A stretch of DNA of 64,000 bases from CAYSAQ01 sp964429235 (GCA_964429235.1 CAYSAQ010000005.1:50595-114594), one strand, 5' to 3'. Positions 16,327 through 25,629 are shown, numbered from the stretch's first letter. Made by a program: numbers and translations. Notes: generated from the sequence alone by a model not told the origin.

Positions 16327-17806
16327 ATCAATCCTCTACGCTCGAGTGTCTTCCAAAGAACAAGCTAATGAAGGGTTTTCAATTCCTGCACAAGAAAAGT
16401 TATTAAGAGAATACGCCTCTAAAGAAGGTTTTCAGATTGTAAAAGAGTTTGTGGATGTGGAGACTGCAAAAAGAGCAGGGCGAGAAAAATTCGGTCAAAT
16501 GAAACAGTATATAAAAGACCATCCTGATGTTAAATCATTATTGGTTGAGAAGACTGATAGGCTTTATCGTAATTTGAAAGATTACGTTGAGTTAGAGGAT
16601 TTCGATATAGATATTCATCTTGTGAAAGAAAACCAAGTAATGAGCAAGGATTCGTACTCTGATGCGAAGTTTATGCATGGTATAAGAGTGTTAATGGCAA
16701 AGAAGTATGTTGATAATCTTTCTGAAGAAACAAAAAAGGGAATGACTGAAAAAGCGGAGCAGGGACTTTACCCAAGTGTTGCCCCTTTTGGTTATCTTAA
16801 TAATAGGATTGAAAAGACAATTGAGGTTGATGAGGGCAATTCTGAGACAGTTAGACAATTATATGAATGGTATTCAACAGGCGAGTATTCACTTAAAGAT
16901 TTAAGAGCAAAGGCACAAGAAGAAGGTTTTCTTGATGGGTTGAGTAAATACAAGATGAGTAAGAGTAGTTTAGAGAAGCTTTTGAAATCAGTTTTCTATT
17001 TTGGTGATTTTGTTTGGAATGGTAAACAATATCAAGGTAGCCACAAGCCTATTGTCGATAAGGGGCTTTGGGAAACAGTTCAAGATGTGTTTAAGAATAA
17101 GACAAACAACTGCCAAGGCAAGAGAACAAAAGACCCTTTTAAGTTCTCGGGCTTAATGACTTGTAGCAAATGTGGCTGTTCAATTACCGCCCAAAGGCAA
17201 AAGGGAAAGTACGTTTATTATCGTTGTACAAATGGAAGAGGGAAATGCGACCAGTCTTTTGTTCGAGAAGAGGCTATCGAAGAGCAATTTCTCGGTGTTT
17301 TAGGAAAGTTGCATTTTACTGATGAAATTATGGATTGGATGAGAGAAGCTTTGTTGTTAAGTCATAAAGACGAAGCAGACTATCACCAAGATATGATAGA
17401 TAAGCTACAAGCTAAATATAAGTCGTTACAGACAAAGATAGATGTAATGTATGAGGATAAGTTAGAAGGTAAAATTTCAGAAGAGTTATGGCAAAGAAAA
17501 TATTCAGAGTATTCAGAGAAGCAAAAGGAAAGTCAAAAATCTATTGATTTACATAAGAGTGCTGATAGTTCGTATATAGATTTAGGTTTAAAACTTATGG
17601 AATTAGCTAAGGATGCGGTTAAACTTTATAACAAGCTAGATGTTAAGAGAAAACGAGATTTATTAAAGACGTTACTTTTAAACTCTACTTTAAATGATGG
17701 GAAGCTAGTCGTTACATACAATACACCCTTCGATGTACTGGTTGATTGTGTAAAAAGTGAAAATTGGCTCCCCGGCGCGGATTCGAACCACGGACCCATT
17801 GGTTAA
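16319..17806 (+). CDS. serine site-specific recombinase
   Basis: 495 residues. Resolvase N-terminal domain with LYARVSSKEQ (catalytic Ser11) and EKTDRLYRN (Arg of the active site). A recombinase domain follows (about 160-265), then a zinc-ribbon (CSKCGCSI...CTNGRGKCDQ) and a coiled coil (about 345-420), the layout of medium-large serine recombinases. The last ~14 codons (NWLPGADSNHGPIG) are antisense to tRNA-Asn and the TAA stop lies opposite the anticodon loop, so this C-terminus exists only in the integrated state. It is the gene adjoining the att site and the best candidate to mobilise the island. Confidence 0.9.
   Translation: MTKSILYARVSSKEQANEGFSIPAQEKLLREYASKEGFQIVKEFVDVETAKRAGREKFGQMKQYIKDHPDVKSLLVEKTDRLYRNLKDYVELEDFDIDIHLVKENQVMSKDSYSDAKFMHGIRVLMAKKYVDNLSEETKKGMTEKAEQGLYPSVAPFGYLNNRIEKTIEVDEGNSETVRQLYEWYSTGEYSLKDLRAKAQEEGFLDGLSKYKMSKSSLEKLLKSVFYFGDFVWNGKQYQGSHKPIVDKGLWETVQDVFKNKTNNCQGKRTKDPFKFSGLMTCSKCGCSITAQRQKGKYVYYRCTNGRGKCDQSFVREEAIEEQFLGVLGKLHFTDEIMDWMREALLLSHKDEADYHQDMIDKLQAKYKSLQTKIDVMYEDKLEGKISEELWQRKYSEYSEKQKESQKSIDLHKSADSSYIDLGLKLMELAKDAVKLYNKLDVKRKRDLLKTLLLNSTLNDGKLVVTYNTPFDVLVDCVKSENWLPGADSNHGPIG
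17760..17773 (+). repeat. candidate attR at tRNA-Asn 3' end
   Basis: Second copy of the 14-bp repeat AAAATTGGCTCCCC. It covers the tRNA CCA end (complement TGG, 17765-17767) and start of the acceptor stem. The serine recombinase frame runs through it. Confidence 0.5.
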
Positions 17807-17840
17807 CAGCCAATTGCTCTACCAGCTGAGCTACCGGGGA
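17765..17840 (-). tRNA. tRNA-Asn (anticodon GTT)
   Basis: A 76-base cloverleaf. Acceptor TCCCCGG pairs with CCGGGGA, D arm GCTC/GAGC, anticodon stem ATTGG/CCAAT with loop CTGTTAA (anticodon GTT), T arm CGTGG/CCGCG with one wobble and a TTCGAAT loop. Discriminator G and an encoded CCA follow. It reads toward the island, whose right end lies at its 3' end, the classic place for tRNA-targeted integration; the complete tRNA is kept on this side. Confidence 0.97.
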
Positions 17841-17898
17841 ATATCTAATATGCTCATATTATTATAAAAGCATGCTCAAATAAAAATGCTTAAGTATT

Positions 17899-17926
17899 TT
17901 AACAACGAATACCCTTGTTGTAAAAT
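17899..17926 (+). promoter_or_regulatory. probable promoter of the two-kinase operon
   Basis: -35 TTAACA (17899-17904) and -10 TAAAAT (17921-17926) are separated by 16 bp. The kinase start follows at 17956 behind a GGAGA ribosome site. Confidence 0.45.
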
Positions 17927-17955
17927 AGAAAAACAACTCCACGGAGAATTATTTT

Positions 17956-19974
17956 ATGAAATTAAGTATTAAATACAAAGTGCCTTTATTTTTTGCCTTA
18001 GCAATTGTCACTACAGTTATAATTTCTGTATTAGTTTTGGCCTTTTTTTCAAATAGCAAAGAATCCGCTGTTCATAAGAATATTATTAGAAGATTTGCTT
18101 ATGAAAATTCATCAATAATTTTATCAAAAGATCAAGATGCCCTACAGTATCAAATGATGCTATGGGGTAAGGAAGACGAGTATTTAGTATCATTATTTAT
18201 GGTTGATAATAAATTTGGCGTTGTGGCTTTGCATGATCCAGAGAAGATGATAGAAGTTGACCAATATCAGCAAATACGCGAAAGCTTTTTAGATGAGGAA
18301 TCAGCATATTATAGATTTGATCATAATCATACAATAATTCTAAAGAGATTAGAGATTAATGGTATGGAGATTGGCATAATAGGCGGAATTTTTAATCGTT
18401 TGAACTTTTTTCAAGTTCTTTTGGAGATGGATCAAGGCATCAAGGTTTCTGTTACTGTTTTTTTTATTGTTGGGTTGATTCTTGTTATTATTATTTCTGT
18501 ATCTTTAAGCAGACAAATAGTAGACCCCATTATGGAGATATCTCAGTTTATTAATGAAAACAATCACTTAAGTCCAGAACATATTCAAAATATTAAAATA
18601 AAGAATAAAAAGTGTTGGGTCGTAAAGAATTGTAAGAAAAAATCGTGCATAAATTATAAAAACAATACTAATAACTGTTGGGATACGCAGATGGAGAATG
18701 CAACAGCTAATGCGGGGAATCCCATGCTTACTTCTTGTTTTGATTGTTCAGTCTTTCTTAGCAGAGAAGATGATGAGATAGATAGATTGAAAATTTTCTT
18801 AAATCATTTAATCTCAAGGATGCGGTATCACTATAAGCAAAGTAAACAATATAGTGTTTCGTTAGAGGATAAAGTTAAGCGAAGGACGTCTGAGTTAAGG
18901 CTTATGGCGGATGATTTGATATCAGCAAACCTTAAGACAAAGTTGGTTTTAGAGAATGTGGCAGAAGGTATAATTGTTGTAAATCCTGACGGCATAATTG
19001 TTCAGGTTAATGAGGAGGCAAAGAAAGATCTTTTTATTAAGCAAGCAGAAGGTGGATTGGGTAAAAAGTTTCAAGATGTATTTATTGATAAGGATTCGGG
19101 AGAGAAAATTAATGAACTAATTATAAGAACAATCTCTATGAATAAGGGTTATGAGGAAGAAGTAGCGTTTGGTGATTTAGAGAGTAAAAAAAATCTAGTA
19201 ATTAGAACTACAATTGTACATAATGAGCATTTAGATGAGAAGTATGTGATTTTACTATTATGTGATTTTACTGATCAGAAAATAGTTGATAATTTTAAGA
19301 ATGACTTTTTCCATATGATTTCGCATGATTTAAAAAACCCATTAGCAAGCGTAATGGGATTCTTGGACCTTTTACATAATGGAGCAGAACATGAAGCACT
19401 TAGTGACAAACAAAAACAATATATAGAGGTTGCAACACGTAGCTCTTCAGACTTGAAGATGATGTTAGATGATTTAAGTAAAATAATTAAGTTACAGTCT
19501 GACTCACTTCAGCTTGATAAAAGAGAGTTTGTTTTAAATGACCTTTTCGAGGAGCTTGCTCAATCTTTTTATCCAGTTTTTTTAAGCAAGAATGCAGAGT
19601 TTGTATCTAGGGTGTCACCTAGAAGGCTTAAAGTAAACGGAGATTATGTGCGACTTAAACAAGCGTTATCTAATCTTATTGGCAACGCAATAAAGACTGG
19701 AGAAAATATAAAAATCAGCCTAGATGCAGTTAAAGTAGGTTCGAATATAGTTATAGCAATAGAGGATAATGGCGTGGGTATTTCTGAGGACAAGTTGCCG
19801 TTAATTTTTGAGAGATTTAAACAATTATATACATATCAGACTAATGATGCAGGTATGGGCCTAGGTCTCACTATTGTCAAAACGATTATTAACCTGCATA
19901 ATGGTCATATAGCCGTTGAGAGCCAAGTAAATAAAGGAACAAAGTTTATAATTACACTACCACATCATGGTTAA
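17956..19974 (+). CDS. sensor histidine kinase with two-CW and PAS domains
   Basis: 672 residues. Two membrane segments (about 9-30 and 163-185) bracket a small extracytoplasmic domain. After the second comes a Cys-rich segment (about 215-272) with two CW motifs (KKCWVVKNCKKKSC, NNCWD) and CFDC, matching the two-CW domain. A coiled coil, PAS domain (about 322-440), HisKA with MISHDLKNPLASV and HATPase (NAIK-type N box, EDNGVGIS, GMGLGL) follow. The cysteines could bind metal or sense redox state. No response regulator is adjacent; the next gene, overlapping by 8 bases, is another kinase. Confidence 0.85.
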   Translation: MKLSIKYKVPLFFALAIVTTVIISVLVLAFFSNSKESAVHKNIIRRFAYENSSIILSKDQDALQYQMMLWGKEDEYLVSLFMVDNKFGVVALHDPEKMIEVDQYQQIRESFLDEESAYYRFDHNHTIILKRLEINGMEIGIIGGIFNRLNFFQVLLEMDQGIKVSVTVFFIVGLILVIIISVSLSRQIVDPIMEISQFINENNHLSPEHIQNIKIKNKKCWVVKNCKKKSCINYKNNTNNCWDTQMENATANAGNPMLTSCFDCSVFLSREDDEIDRLKIFLNHLISRMRYHYKQSKQYSVSLEDKVKRRTSELRLMADDLISANLKTKLVLENVAEGIIVVNPDGIIVQVNEEAKKDLFIKQAEGGLGKKFQDVFIDKDSGEKINELIIRTISMNKGYEEEVAFGDLESKKNLVIRTTIVHNEHLDEKYVILLLCDFTDQKIVDNFKNDFFHMISHDLKNPLASVMGFLDLLHNGAEHEALSDKQKQYIEVATRSSSDLKMMLDDLSKIIKLQSDSLQLDKREFVLNDLFEELAQSFYPVFLSKNAEFVSRVSPRRLKVNGDYVRLKQALSNLIGNAIKTGENIKISLDAVKVGSNIVIAIEDNGVGISEDKLPLIFERFKQLYTYQTNDAGMGLGLTIVKTIINLHNGHIAVESQVNKGTKFIITLPHHG

Positions 19975-21847
19975 TTTATTTACATATTTATCATTAGAGA
20001 GTATTTCATTAGGGCAGCTATATCAGCAGTTTGTCATTATACTTTTTTCAGTAATAATTTTATTTTCTATATATTTTAGTATTACAAGATTACCTGCAAG
20101 TAATAACATGAAGCTACGTTTCAAAATAGTATTTGTTAGCAATCTTATTATATTACTAAACTCTTGTTTGTTTTTTATTTTCCTTCGTTTGGCTAAGTAT
20201 AGCTACAACACCCCCGCTTTTATCTTGCCTGCATTTAGTGTCTCTATACACTTGTTGAACCTTTTGGCACATGTGTTGCTCCCATTAGCATTGTTGGTTC
20301 CGTTGATACTAAACAAGGAACACCTTAAAAGATATATAATTTTCTTTTGTGCATTTTTTGTACTTTTGATATTTGCTACATTTATAACAGTCCTGGATCC
20401 TAATTGGACAGTAATTTACGTGAATCTTATTAATAGAGGATGGATTATTATAGGAGCTGATTTCTTTTTCGTTGTTAGTGTAGGAATTATGCTGATACTA
20501 AGCAGATTAAATGCAAATATCTTTATGATAATTGCTTCTTTAACATTATTCTTGGCGAATGTTTTACACTTTGTTACCTTAATCCAACCTCGCTATATGA
20601 AATACTTGGTTATATATAATTTATTAATAATATTGGCAAACACGTTTACGGAAATATTTATTTTCTTTGAGATTATCAAGGCACTTCGGTTTAGTAAGAA
20701 TGAAGTTCAGAAATTAAACGAAGATTTGGAAAGCAAAATTCAAGAAAGAACACAGGAATTGTTTAATAGTAACAAAGAGTTATTTCAATCTAATTATATG
20801 TTGCACCAAGAAAAGGAAAAGCTAAACGCGATAATAAGAAATATTGATGAAGGTATTATCGTAAGTAATATTAGTGGCAAGGTTTTGTTAATTAATGATA
20901 GTGCAGCAAAGATGCTGCATATTGATAAGAACGTATCCGGTGCATCAGTTAAAGATGTAATTCGTGATAAAGATTATGTTAAAGAAATTAACAGTTTGGT
21001 TCTTAGAAAGGTACGAAGGACCAATAAAGATGTAAAAGTAGATATTGATGGAACTGAGAAACATTTGCAGTTTGCCTCAACATTATCGATAGATTCCAAG
21101 GGAAATATTATTGGTATTATTACGTTAGTAAGAGATGTTTCCAAAGAGATAGAAATAGAAAGATTAAAAACAGGATTTTTAAGAACAATCTCTCATGAAT
21201 TAAAAACACCACTTACGACTATTATTGGATTTGCTGAGACAATATCTTCTGAGAGAAGGGGTCAGCTGAATAAGGATCAACGTGAGTTCGTTGATATTAT
21301 TGTTAGAGAAGGCGAGCATTTACATAAGCTTATTTCTAATTTATTAGAATTTACAAAGATTAGCTCTAGTAAGGCAAGTTTGATGTATGAAAAGATTAAT
21401 TTAAGGCCATTTATTACTGAAATATTAGATAGTTTTTTGCCAGCTGCTGGATCTAAAGGTATTAAGTTGAATATAGATAATGAGATAGCATTGCCGATTA
21501 TACAGGCAGATAAGATTAAGCTACATAAGGCTTTCCTGAATATCATCAAGAATGCATTAGATTATACTAATTCAGGAGAGGTTGCAATCCATTTTAAAAA
21601 GAGTAAGAACAGGGTGCAGACGATTATAGAGGATACTGGTGTTGGAATACCAGAGGCTGAATTGTCTCGAATATTTGATACTTTTTTTCAGTATGATCAG
21701 AAGAAAGTTGTAGGTTATAAGAGTGGTCTTGGCTTAGGACTTGCTATAGCTAGAAACTTTATTCAAATTCATGATGGAGAAGTAGTTGTTGAAAGTGTCG
21801 TTGATAAGGGCACTTCAGTTATTATTGATTTACCGATATCTCGCTGA
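19967..21847 (+). CDS. sensor histidine kinase with N-terminal 7TM and PAS domains
   Basis: 626 residues. Seven hydrophobic helices fill residues ~15-245, like the 7TM sensory region of some histidine kinases. A coiled coil and PAS domain (about 275-385) lead to HisKA (TISHELKTPLTT) and an HATPase with EDTGVGIP and GLGLGLAIA. Phospho-acceptor and ATP-binding motifs are complete. It is coupled to the two-CW kinase and the two may act together on a distant response regulator. Its 3' end overlaps that of the opposing nadB by 26 bases. Confidence 0.85.
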   Translation: MVNLFTYLSLESISLGQLYQQFVIILFSVIILFSIYFSITRLPASNNMKLRFKIVFVSNLIILLNSCLFFIFLRLAKYSYNTPAFILPAFSVSIHLLNLLAHVLLPLALLVPLILNKEHLKRYIIFFCAFFVLLIFATFITVLDPNWTVIYVNLINRGWIIIGADFFFVVSVGIMLILSRLNANIFMIIASLTLFLANVLHFVTLIQPRYMKYLVIYNLLIILANTFTEIFIFFEIIKALRFSKNEVQKLNEDLESKIQERTQELFNSNKELFQSNYMLHQEKEKLNAIIRNIDEGIIVSNISGKVLLINDSAAKMLHIDKNVSGASVKDVIRDKDYVKEINSLVLRKVRRTNKDVKVDIDGTEKHLQFASTLSIDSKGNIIGIITLVRDVSKEIEIERLKTGFLRTISHELKTPLTTIIGFAETISSERRGQLNKDQREFVDIIVREGEHLHKLISNLLEFTKISSSKASLMYEKINLRPFITEILDSFLPAAGSKGIKLNIDNEIALPIIQADKIKLHKAFLNIIKNALDYTNSGEVAIHFKKSKNRVQTIIEDTGVGIPEAELSRIFDTFFQYDQKKVVGYKSGLGLGLAIARNFIQIHDGEVVVESVVDKGTSVIIDLPISR

Positions 21848-23390
21848 TAAAGTGAACGTAGTCTAGTTCTCTCGATATGTGAGGGAAATCATCTCTATAA
21901 TGAGTTCCTCTACTTTCTTTTCTTTTTAATGCATTAGCAGCAATTAATTTAGCTGTTATTAGGATATTTTTAGTTTCAGTGAGCAATATTTTTTCCTTGG
22001 AAGAAGATGTTTTTAGTAGTTTGTATTGTTCCTCAAGAAATTTATTCAGAATTAGTAACGAATCTTTATTTCTCTTTATCCCAGCGTATGCATACATTTT
22101 CTCTTTAATAATTTTAGCTAGGTCTGTTAGTTCTTTTTTAGATATTTTTGGCATAGAATCTTTTTCAGCTGTAATTTCTTCAAATTCTAACAATTTGAAT
22201 TTAATAATATTTTTATTAATATGTTCTGCAGACTTATGAGCAAATACCATGCATTCAAGAAGTGAATTACTAGCTAGACGATTTGCTCCGTGTACACCTG
22301 TTGATGCAACCTCTCCACATGCATATAGGTTGTTAATTGAAGATTTTCCGGTTGTATCAGTTTGAATTCCACCTATCATATAATGTGCTGCTGGCAGAAT
22401 TCGTATGGTTTCTTTTGTTAGATCTATACCTGCCTTAAGGCAGTTGGAATAAATAACTGGGAATTTATTGGTTAGGTCCTTAATGATTCTCATGTCTAAG
22501 AATACTTTGTTATTTTTTTGAAGTTGATCATAAATAGCTCTTGCTACTATATCTCGAGGAGCTAGCTCACCTCTAGCATCATAATCATATAGGAATCTTT
22601 CTTCTTTTTGGTTAACAATAGTTGCACCTTCGCCTCTTACTGATTCCGAGATTAAGAAATTTTTGATATCTCCCTTTTCTAAAAGAATAGCTGTGGGATG
22701 GAATTGATAAAATTCCATATCTCTAATTCTTGCACCAGCTAGATATGCTGCCGATAGTCCATCACCAGTACTGCCTTCCCAATTAGTAGTCTTTTCATAT
22801 ACTGCTCCAGCACCGCCTGTAGCAATAATTGTGCATTTGGAGTATATTGTTTGATTTTTCCCGTTTTTTCCATCAATAAACTTAGCCCCAAAACAGGAGT
22901 TTTCTCTGGTTATGATGGTATTCAGAAAGAAGTTGCCCAATATCTTTATGTTTGGGCGTTTAAGGGCTTCTTGAAGCAGAGTAGTCTGTATGCTGAATCC
23001 AGTTTTGTCTCTTACATGCATTATTCTTCTGCTTGAGTGTGCGGCTTCTCTTAATAGTTCGTATTCGTTATCCTGGTTCTTATCAAAACGTACCCCATGA
23101 TGAATAAGATCCCAAACTCGATCAGGACCTTCAGTTACTAACATATTTACTGCGTCTTCATCATACATTTCGCAACCGGTTTTTAAAGTATCATTTTTAT
23201 GAACAGGTATATCTGAAGGCTCTTTAAGTGCAACAGCTACGCCACCTTGTGCGTAGAAAGAGTTGTTGCTGCTGACTTTCCCTTTTGTGATTATAGTTAT
23301 GTTAACGTTTGTATTTATATCAAGTGCTGCAGTAAGACCAGCTACTCCGCCACCAATAATTAATACATCAGTTGTAATTCTTTTTGTCAT
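21822..23390 (-). CDS. nadB: L-aspartate oxidase
   Basis: 522 residues, normal for the family. NadB oxidises aspartate to iminoaspartate in NAD synthesis. FAD-binding GGGVAGLTAALD near the N-terminus, NNSFYAQGGVAVAL, the active-site region EFYQFHPTA, GEGA and HYMIGGI, and the terminal GGxxTD-like region (LYACGEVASTGVHGANRLA) are all present. NadA and NadC are not in the window. It lies last in an operon behind a periplasmic binding protein and a membrane sensor, an unusual setting. Confidence 0.93.
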   Translation of the reverse strand: MTKRITTDVLIIGGGVAGLTAALDINTNVNITIITKGKVSSNNSFYAQGGVAVALKEPSDIPVHKNDTLKTGCEMYDEDAVNMLVTEGPDRVWDLIHHGVRFDKNQDNEYELLREAAHSSRRIMHVRDKTGFSIQTTLLQEALKRPNIKILGNFFLNTIITRENSCFGAKFIDGKNGKNQTIYSKCTIIATGGAGAVYEKTTNWEGSTGDGLSAAYLAGARIRDMEFYQFHPTAILLEKGDIKNFLISESVRGEGATIVNQKEERFLYDYDARGELAPRDIVARAIYDQLQKNNKVFLDMRIIKDLTNKFPVIYSNCLKAGIDLTKETIRILPAAHYMIGGIQTDTTGKSSINNLYACGEVASTGVHGANRLASNSLLECMVFAHKSAEHINKNIIKFKLLEFEEITAEKDSMPKISKKELTDLAKIIKEKMYAYAGIKRNKDSLLILNKFLEEQYKLLKTSSSKEKILLTETKNILITAKLIAANALKRKESRGTHYRDDFPHISRELDYVHFISEISVNQ

Positions 23391-23405
23391 GATATGGATA
23401 TGATA

Positions 23406-24707
23406 TCATTTATTGTCTGTTTTGTTGTCTTGGAAGTAGAAAGTCAATATCTTACCATCAAGATTTTTTTCATTTAATATAGGGGTGTATACAATATAAG
23501 TGCTTCTTCCATCTTTTAATTCATATTGGCCTAATGTGTATTTTTTCTTTGCACATTTTTTGTATTTTTCCATGAAGCTTTCTTTCTTAACTATTTGGTA
23601 TGCGAAATAGTTTAACAATTGCGATTCGGTGTCATTCAGTACGACACTTTCGGGAAGCTCCCAGTTTTCACTGAAAGACTTGTTAGATTTTACTACTTCT
23701 CCATCATCATTTAGTATTAGTATTCCACAATCAACTGCATCAAGAAGAGAGTCTAGAATACTAACATTAACTTTCAGAGCAGATTCCAGCATGTTTTTTC
23801 TGCTGATTTCTTCTTTTACCATAAGTTTAATTTCGTCTAATGTGTGATCTTTTTTCTCTACATTTTCTGCTAATAGTGATTGGCTTTGTTTTAGTTTTTG
23901 TTCTATTTTTTTTCTATTTTTGATTTCAGTATTAAGTTGCGCTATTTGCTCATTAATAGATTTTTTCATATTTAGATAGCTATGGATTAATGGTTCAAAT
24001 TCTGATTTTTCAAAGGAAGGGTATTCCGACTTATCACTTATCTCCCCACTTTCTGAAATAAGTTGTAAATCTCTTATAAGGTCCTGAAGAGGGTTGGTTA
24101 TCTTAAAGCTAAAAATATTTATAAGGAATAAGCTAATCATAAACATTGCAAATGCAAATATTACACTTACAGCCATTGCTTTTCTTTTTTCAGTATTAAT
24201 AGATGCCGGGTTATATTCTAGCAAAAGACCACCTAATGGCTTTCCATCGTAATGAATTGGGATGTTTATGTAGATGAATCTATCTTGGAATGAATACGAT
24301 GGCTCTTTTTTTGACAACGAGCTTTTAAGAGCTGGAGATATTATTAATCTTTCGTGATTTAGTGTTTTAATGTTGCTTCTGTCAGTGTAATAGTAGATTT
24401 CCTCAACATTTTTAATTACGTCTTTTATAGCTGTGAATACCAGTTTACCCCTAATATTTAAAAGAATGTCTAAGTATTCTTGTTTGTTTTCTCTTTGCTT
24501 AATAAATTCAAGTTTCTCTTGAGTTTCTGCTATTAATGGATGTGTCATGTTTATAGATTCTTGAATCATTTTATCTACGAGTAGATGTCTTGAGTTAATA
24601 TATAAAAAGCTACTTATTAAAACAGACAGAAGTATCTGAACAAGCAGAGTTGTTATTATGATTTTTTTCTGAATAGTGCTTACAAGGAAGTTTTTATCAA
24701 AGTTCAT
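23406..24707 (-). CDS. membrane sensor with HAMP and PAS domains but no kinase
   Basis: 433 residues. Two membrane helices (about 16-36 and 178-200) enclose a periplasmic sensor region. A HAMP-like linker and coiled coil (about 200-300) are followed by a PAS domain (about 310-425), and the protein then stops. No HisKA, HATPase, GGDEF or methyl-accepting region is seen. It overlaps the upstream binding-protein gene by 11 bases, which suggests that the binding protein presents a ligand to this sensor, as LuxP does to LuxQ. Output must come from another protein, or the gene has lost its C-terminus. Confidence 0.7.
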   Translation of the reverse strand: MNFDKNFLVSTIQKKIIITTLLVQILLSVLISSFLYINSRHLLVDKMIQESINMTHPLIAETQEKLEFIKQRENKQEYLDILLNIRGKLVFTAIKDVIKNVEEIYYYTDRSNIKTLNHERLIISPALKSSLSKKEPSYSFQDRFIYINIPIHYDGKPLGGLLLEYNPASINTEKRKAMAVSVIFAFAMFMISLFLINIFSFKITNPLQDLIRDLQLISESGEISDKSEYPSFEKSEFEPLIHSYLNMKKSINEQIAQLNTEIKNRKKIEQKLKQSQSLLAENVEKKDHTLDEIKLMVKEEISRKNMLESALKVNVSILDSLLDAVDCGILILNDDGEVVKSNKSFSENWELPESVVLNDTESQLLNYFAYQIVKKESFMEKYKKCAKKKYTLGQYELKDGRSTYIVYTPILNEKNLDGKILTFYFQDNKTDNK

Positions 24708-25629
24708 TTTTTAGTAAAAATTCTTTATCAGCAAGAACAGGATCTATAAGTGTTTTTATTCTATAATGAGATTTCGCAAGAATCTTTTTGGTTATTAAGA
24801 TCGTTTTTTCTGCCATTTTATTAGAGTTTTGTGCAATTGTTGCATTAATATGATTTGTTTTTATTAGGTCAAATGTTTGAGGTAATCCATCAAAACCAAC
24901 AAAGATTAAATCCTTTTTTCCTCTAGTGGATTTATATACTGCTTCCGCTACAATAATTCCAGGATCCCAGCAACTGAAGACTGCATCAAAATCTGTATTT
25001 TCAGTAAGTAATTCTTTACTAATCTCGTATGCTTTTTCGTTGCTCCAATCAGCATAAACTATACTATAGTCTATGTTTTCGTCCTCACATATTTCTTGTA
25101 TGCCCTTTATCCTAAGTATAGAGTTAGGGTGCTTTTTTTCACCACCTAAGATAAGGACGCTAGGCGTTTTGTTGTTTTTAATTTTACTGGCAATGTGTTG
25201 TCCAGCAAGTTTGCCTCCGAATAGGTTGTCGGAAGTTATATATGCGAGTACCCCCGGATGAGAAAAATATGTATCAATTAATATGATTGGGATGCCTTCA
25301 GCATAGAATTTATCAAATGTCTTGGTTATTTCTTTTTCATCAAGTGGAGAGCCAAGTCCAATAATTATCGCATCGGTATTTTTATTAAGAGCATATTCCA
25401 TTAGTTCTGCTTGTCCTTGGCTATGTTTGTTAAGTGCGGGAGTTAAGTCTATTAAATCTAAACCGTGGATACGACTATATGTTTTTAATTTTTTACTGAG
25501 AGCATTCCAAAATGGTTTTTCAAGGGAATAACCAATATAGACGATATTTGTGCCTTTTTTATTTGCAGTAAAACAAAATGTAGAAGTGAATAATAATAGC
25601 GCTATTAGAATGATATTCAATTTTTTCAT
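24697..25629 (-). CDS. periplasmic sugar-binding-like protein (RbsB/LuxP type)
   Basis: 310 residues with a signal peptide (about 1-20, ALLLFTSTFCFTA). Type 1 periplasmic binding fold: VYIGYSLEKPFWNALSKKL, DAIIIGLGSPLDEKE, IPIILIDTYF, GGKLAGQHIA, ILGGEKKHPNS, VFVGFDGLPQ. No ABC permease or ATPase is nearby; instead the next gene is a membrane sensor with overlapping ends, so a sensory rather than transport role is likely. The ligand is unknown, perhaps a sugar or autoinducer-like compound. Confidence 0.8.
   Translation of the reverse strand: MKKLNIILIALLLFTSTFCFTANKKGTNIVYIGYSLEKPFWNALSKKLKTYSRIHGLDLIDLTPALNKHSQGQAELMEYALNKNTDAIIIGLGSPLDEKEITKTFDKFYAEGIPIILIDTYFSHPGVLAYITSDNLFGGKLAGQHIASKIKNNKTPSVLILGGEKKHPNSILRIKGIQEICEDENIDYSIVYADWSNEKAYEISKELLTENTDFDAVFSCWDPGIIVAEAVYKSTRGKKDLIFVGFDGLPQTFDLIKTNHINATIAQNSNKMAEKTILITKKILAKSHYRIKTLIDPVLADKEFLLKNEL

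Noticed and set aside
17764..17806. The C-terminal NWLPGADSNHGPIG of the recombinase as a genuine conserved domain
   Set aside because: It is the antisense reading of tRNA-Asn and therefore an integration artefact; kept only as evidence of the att site.
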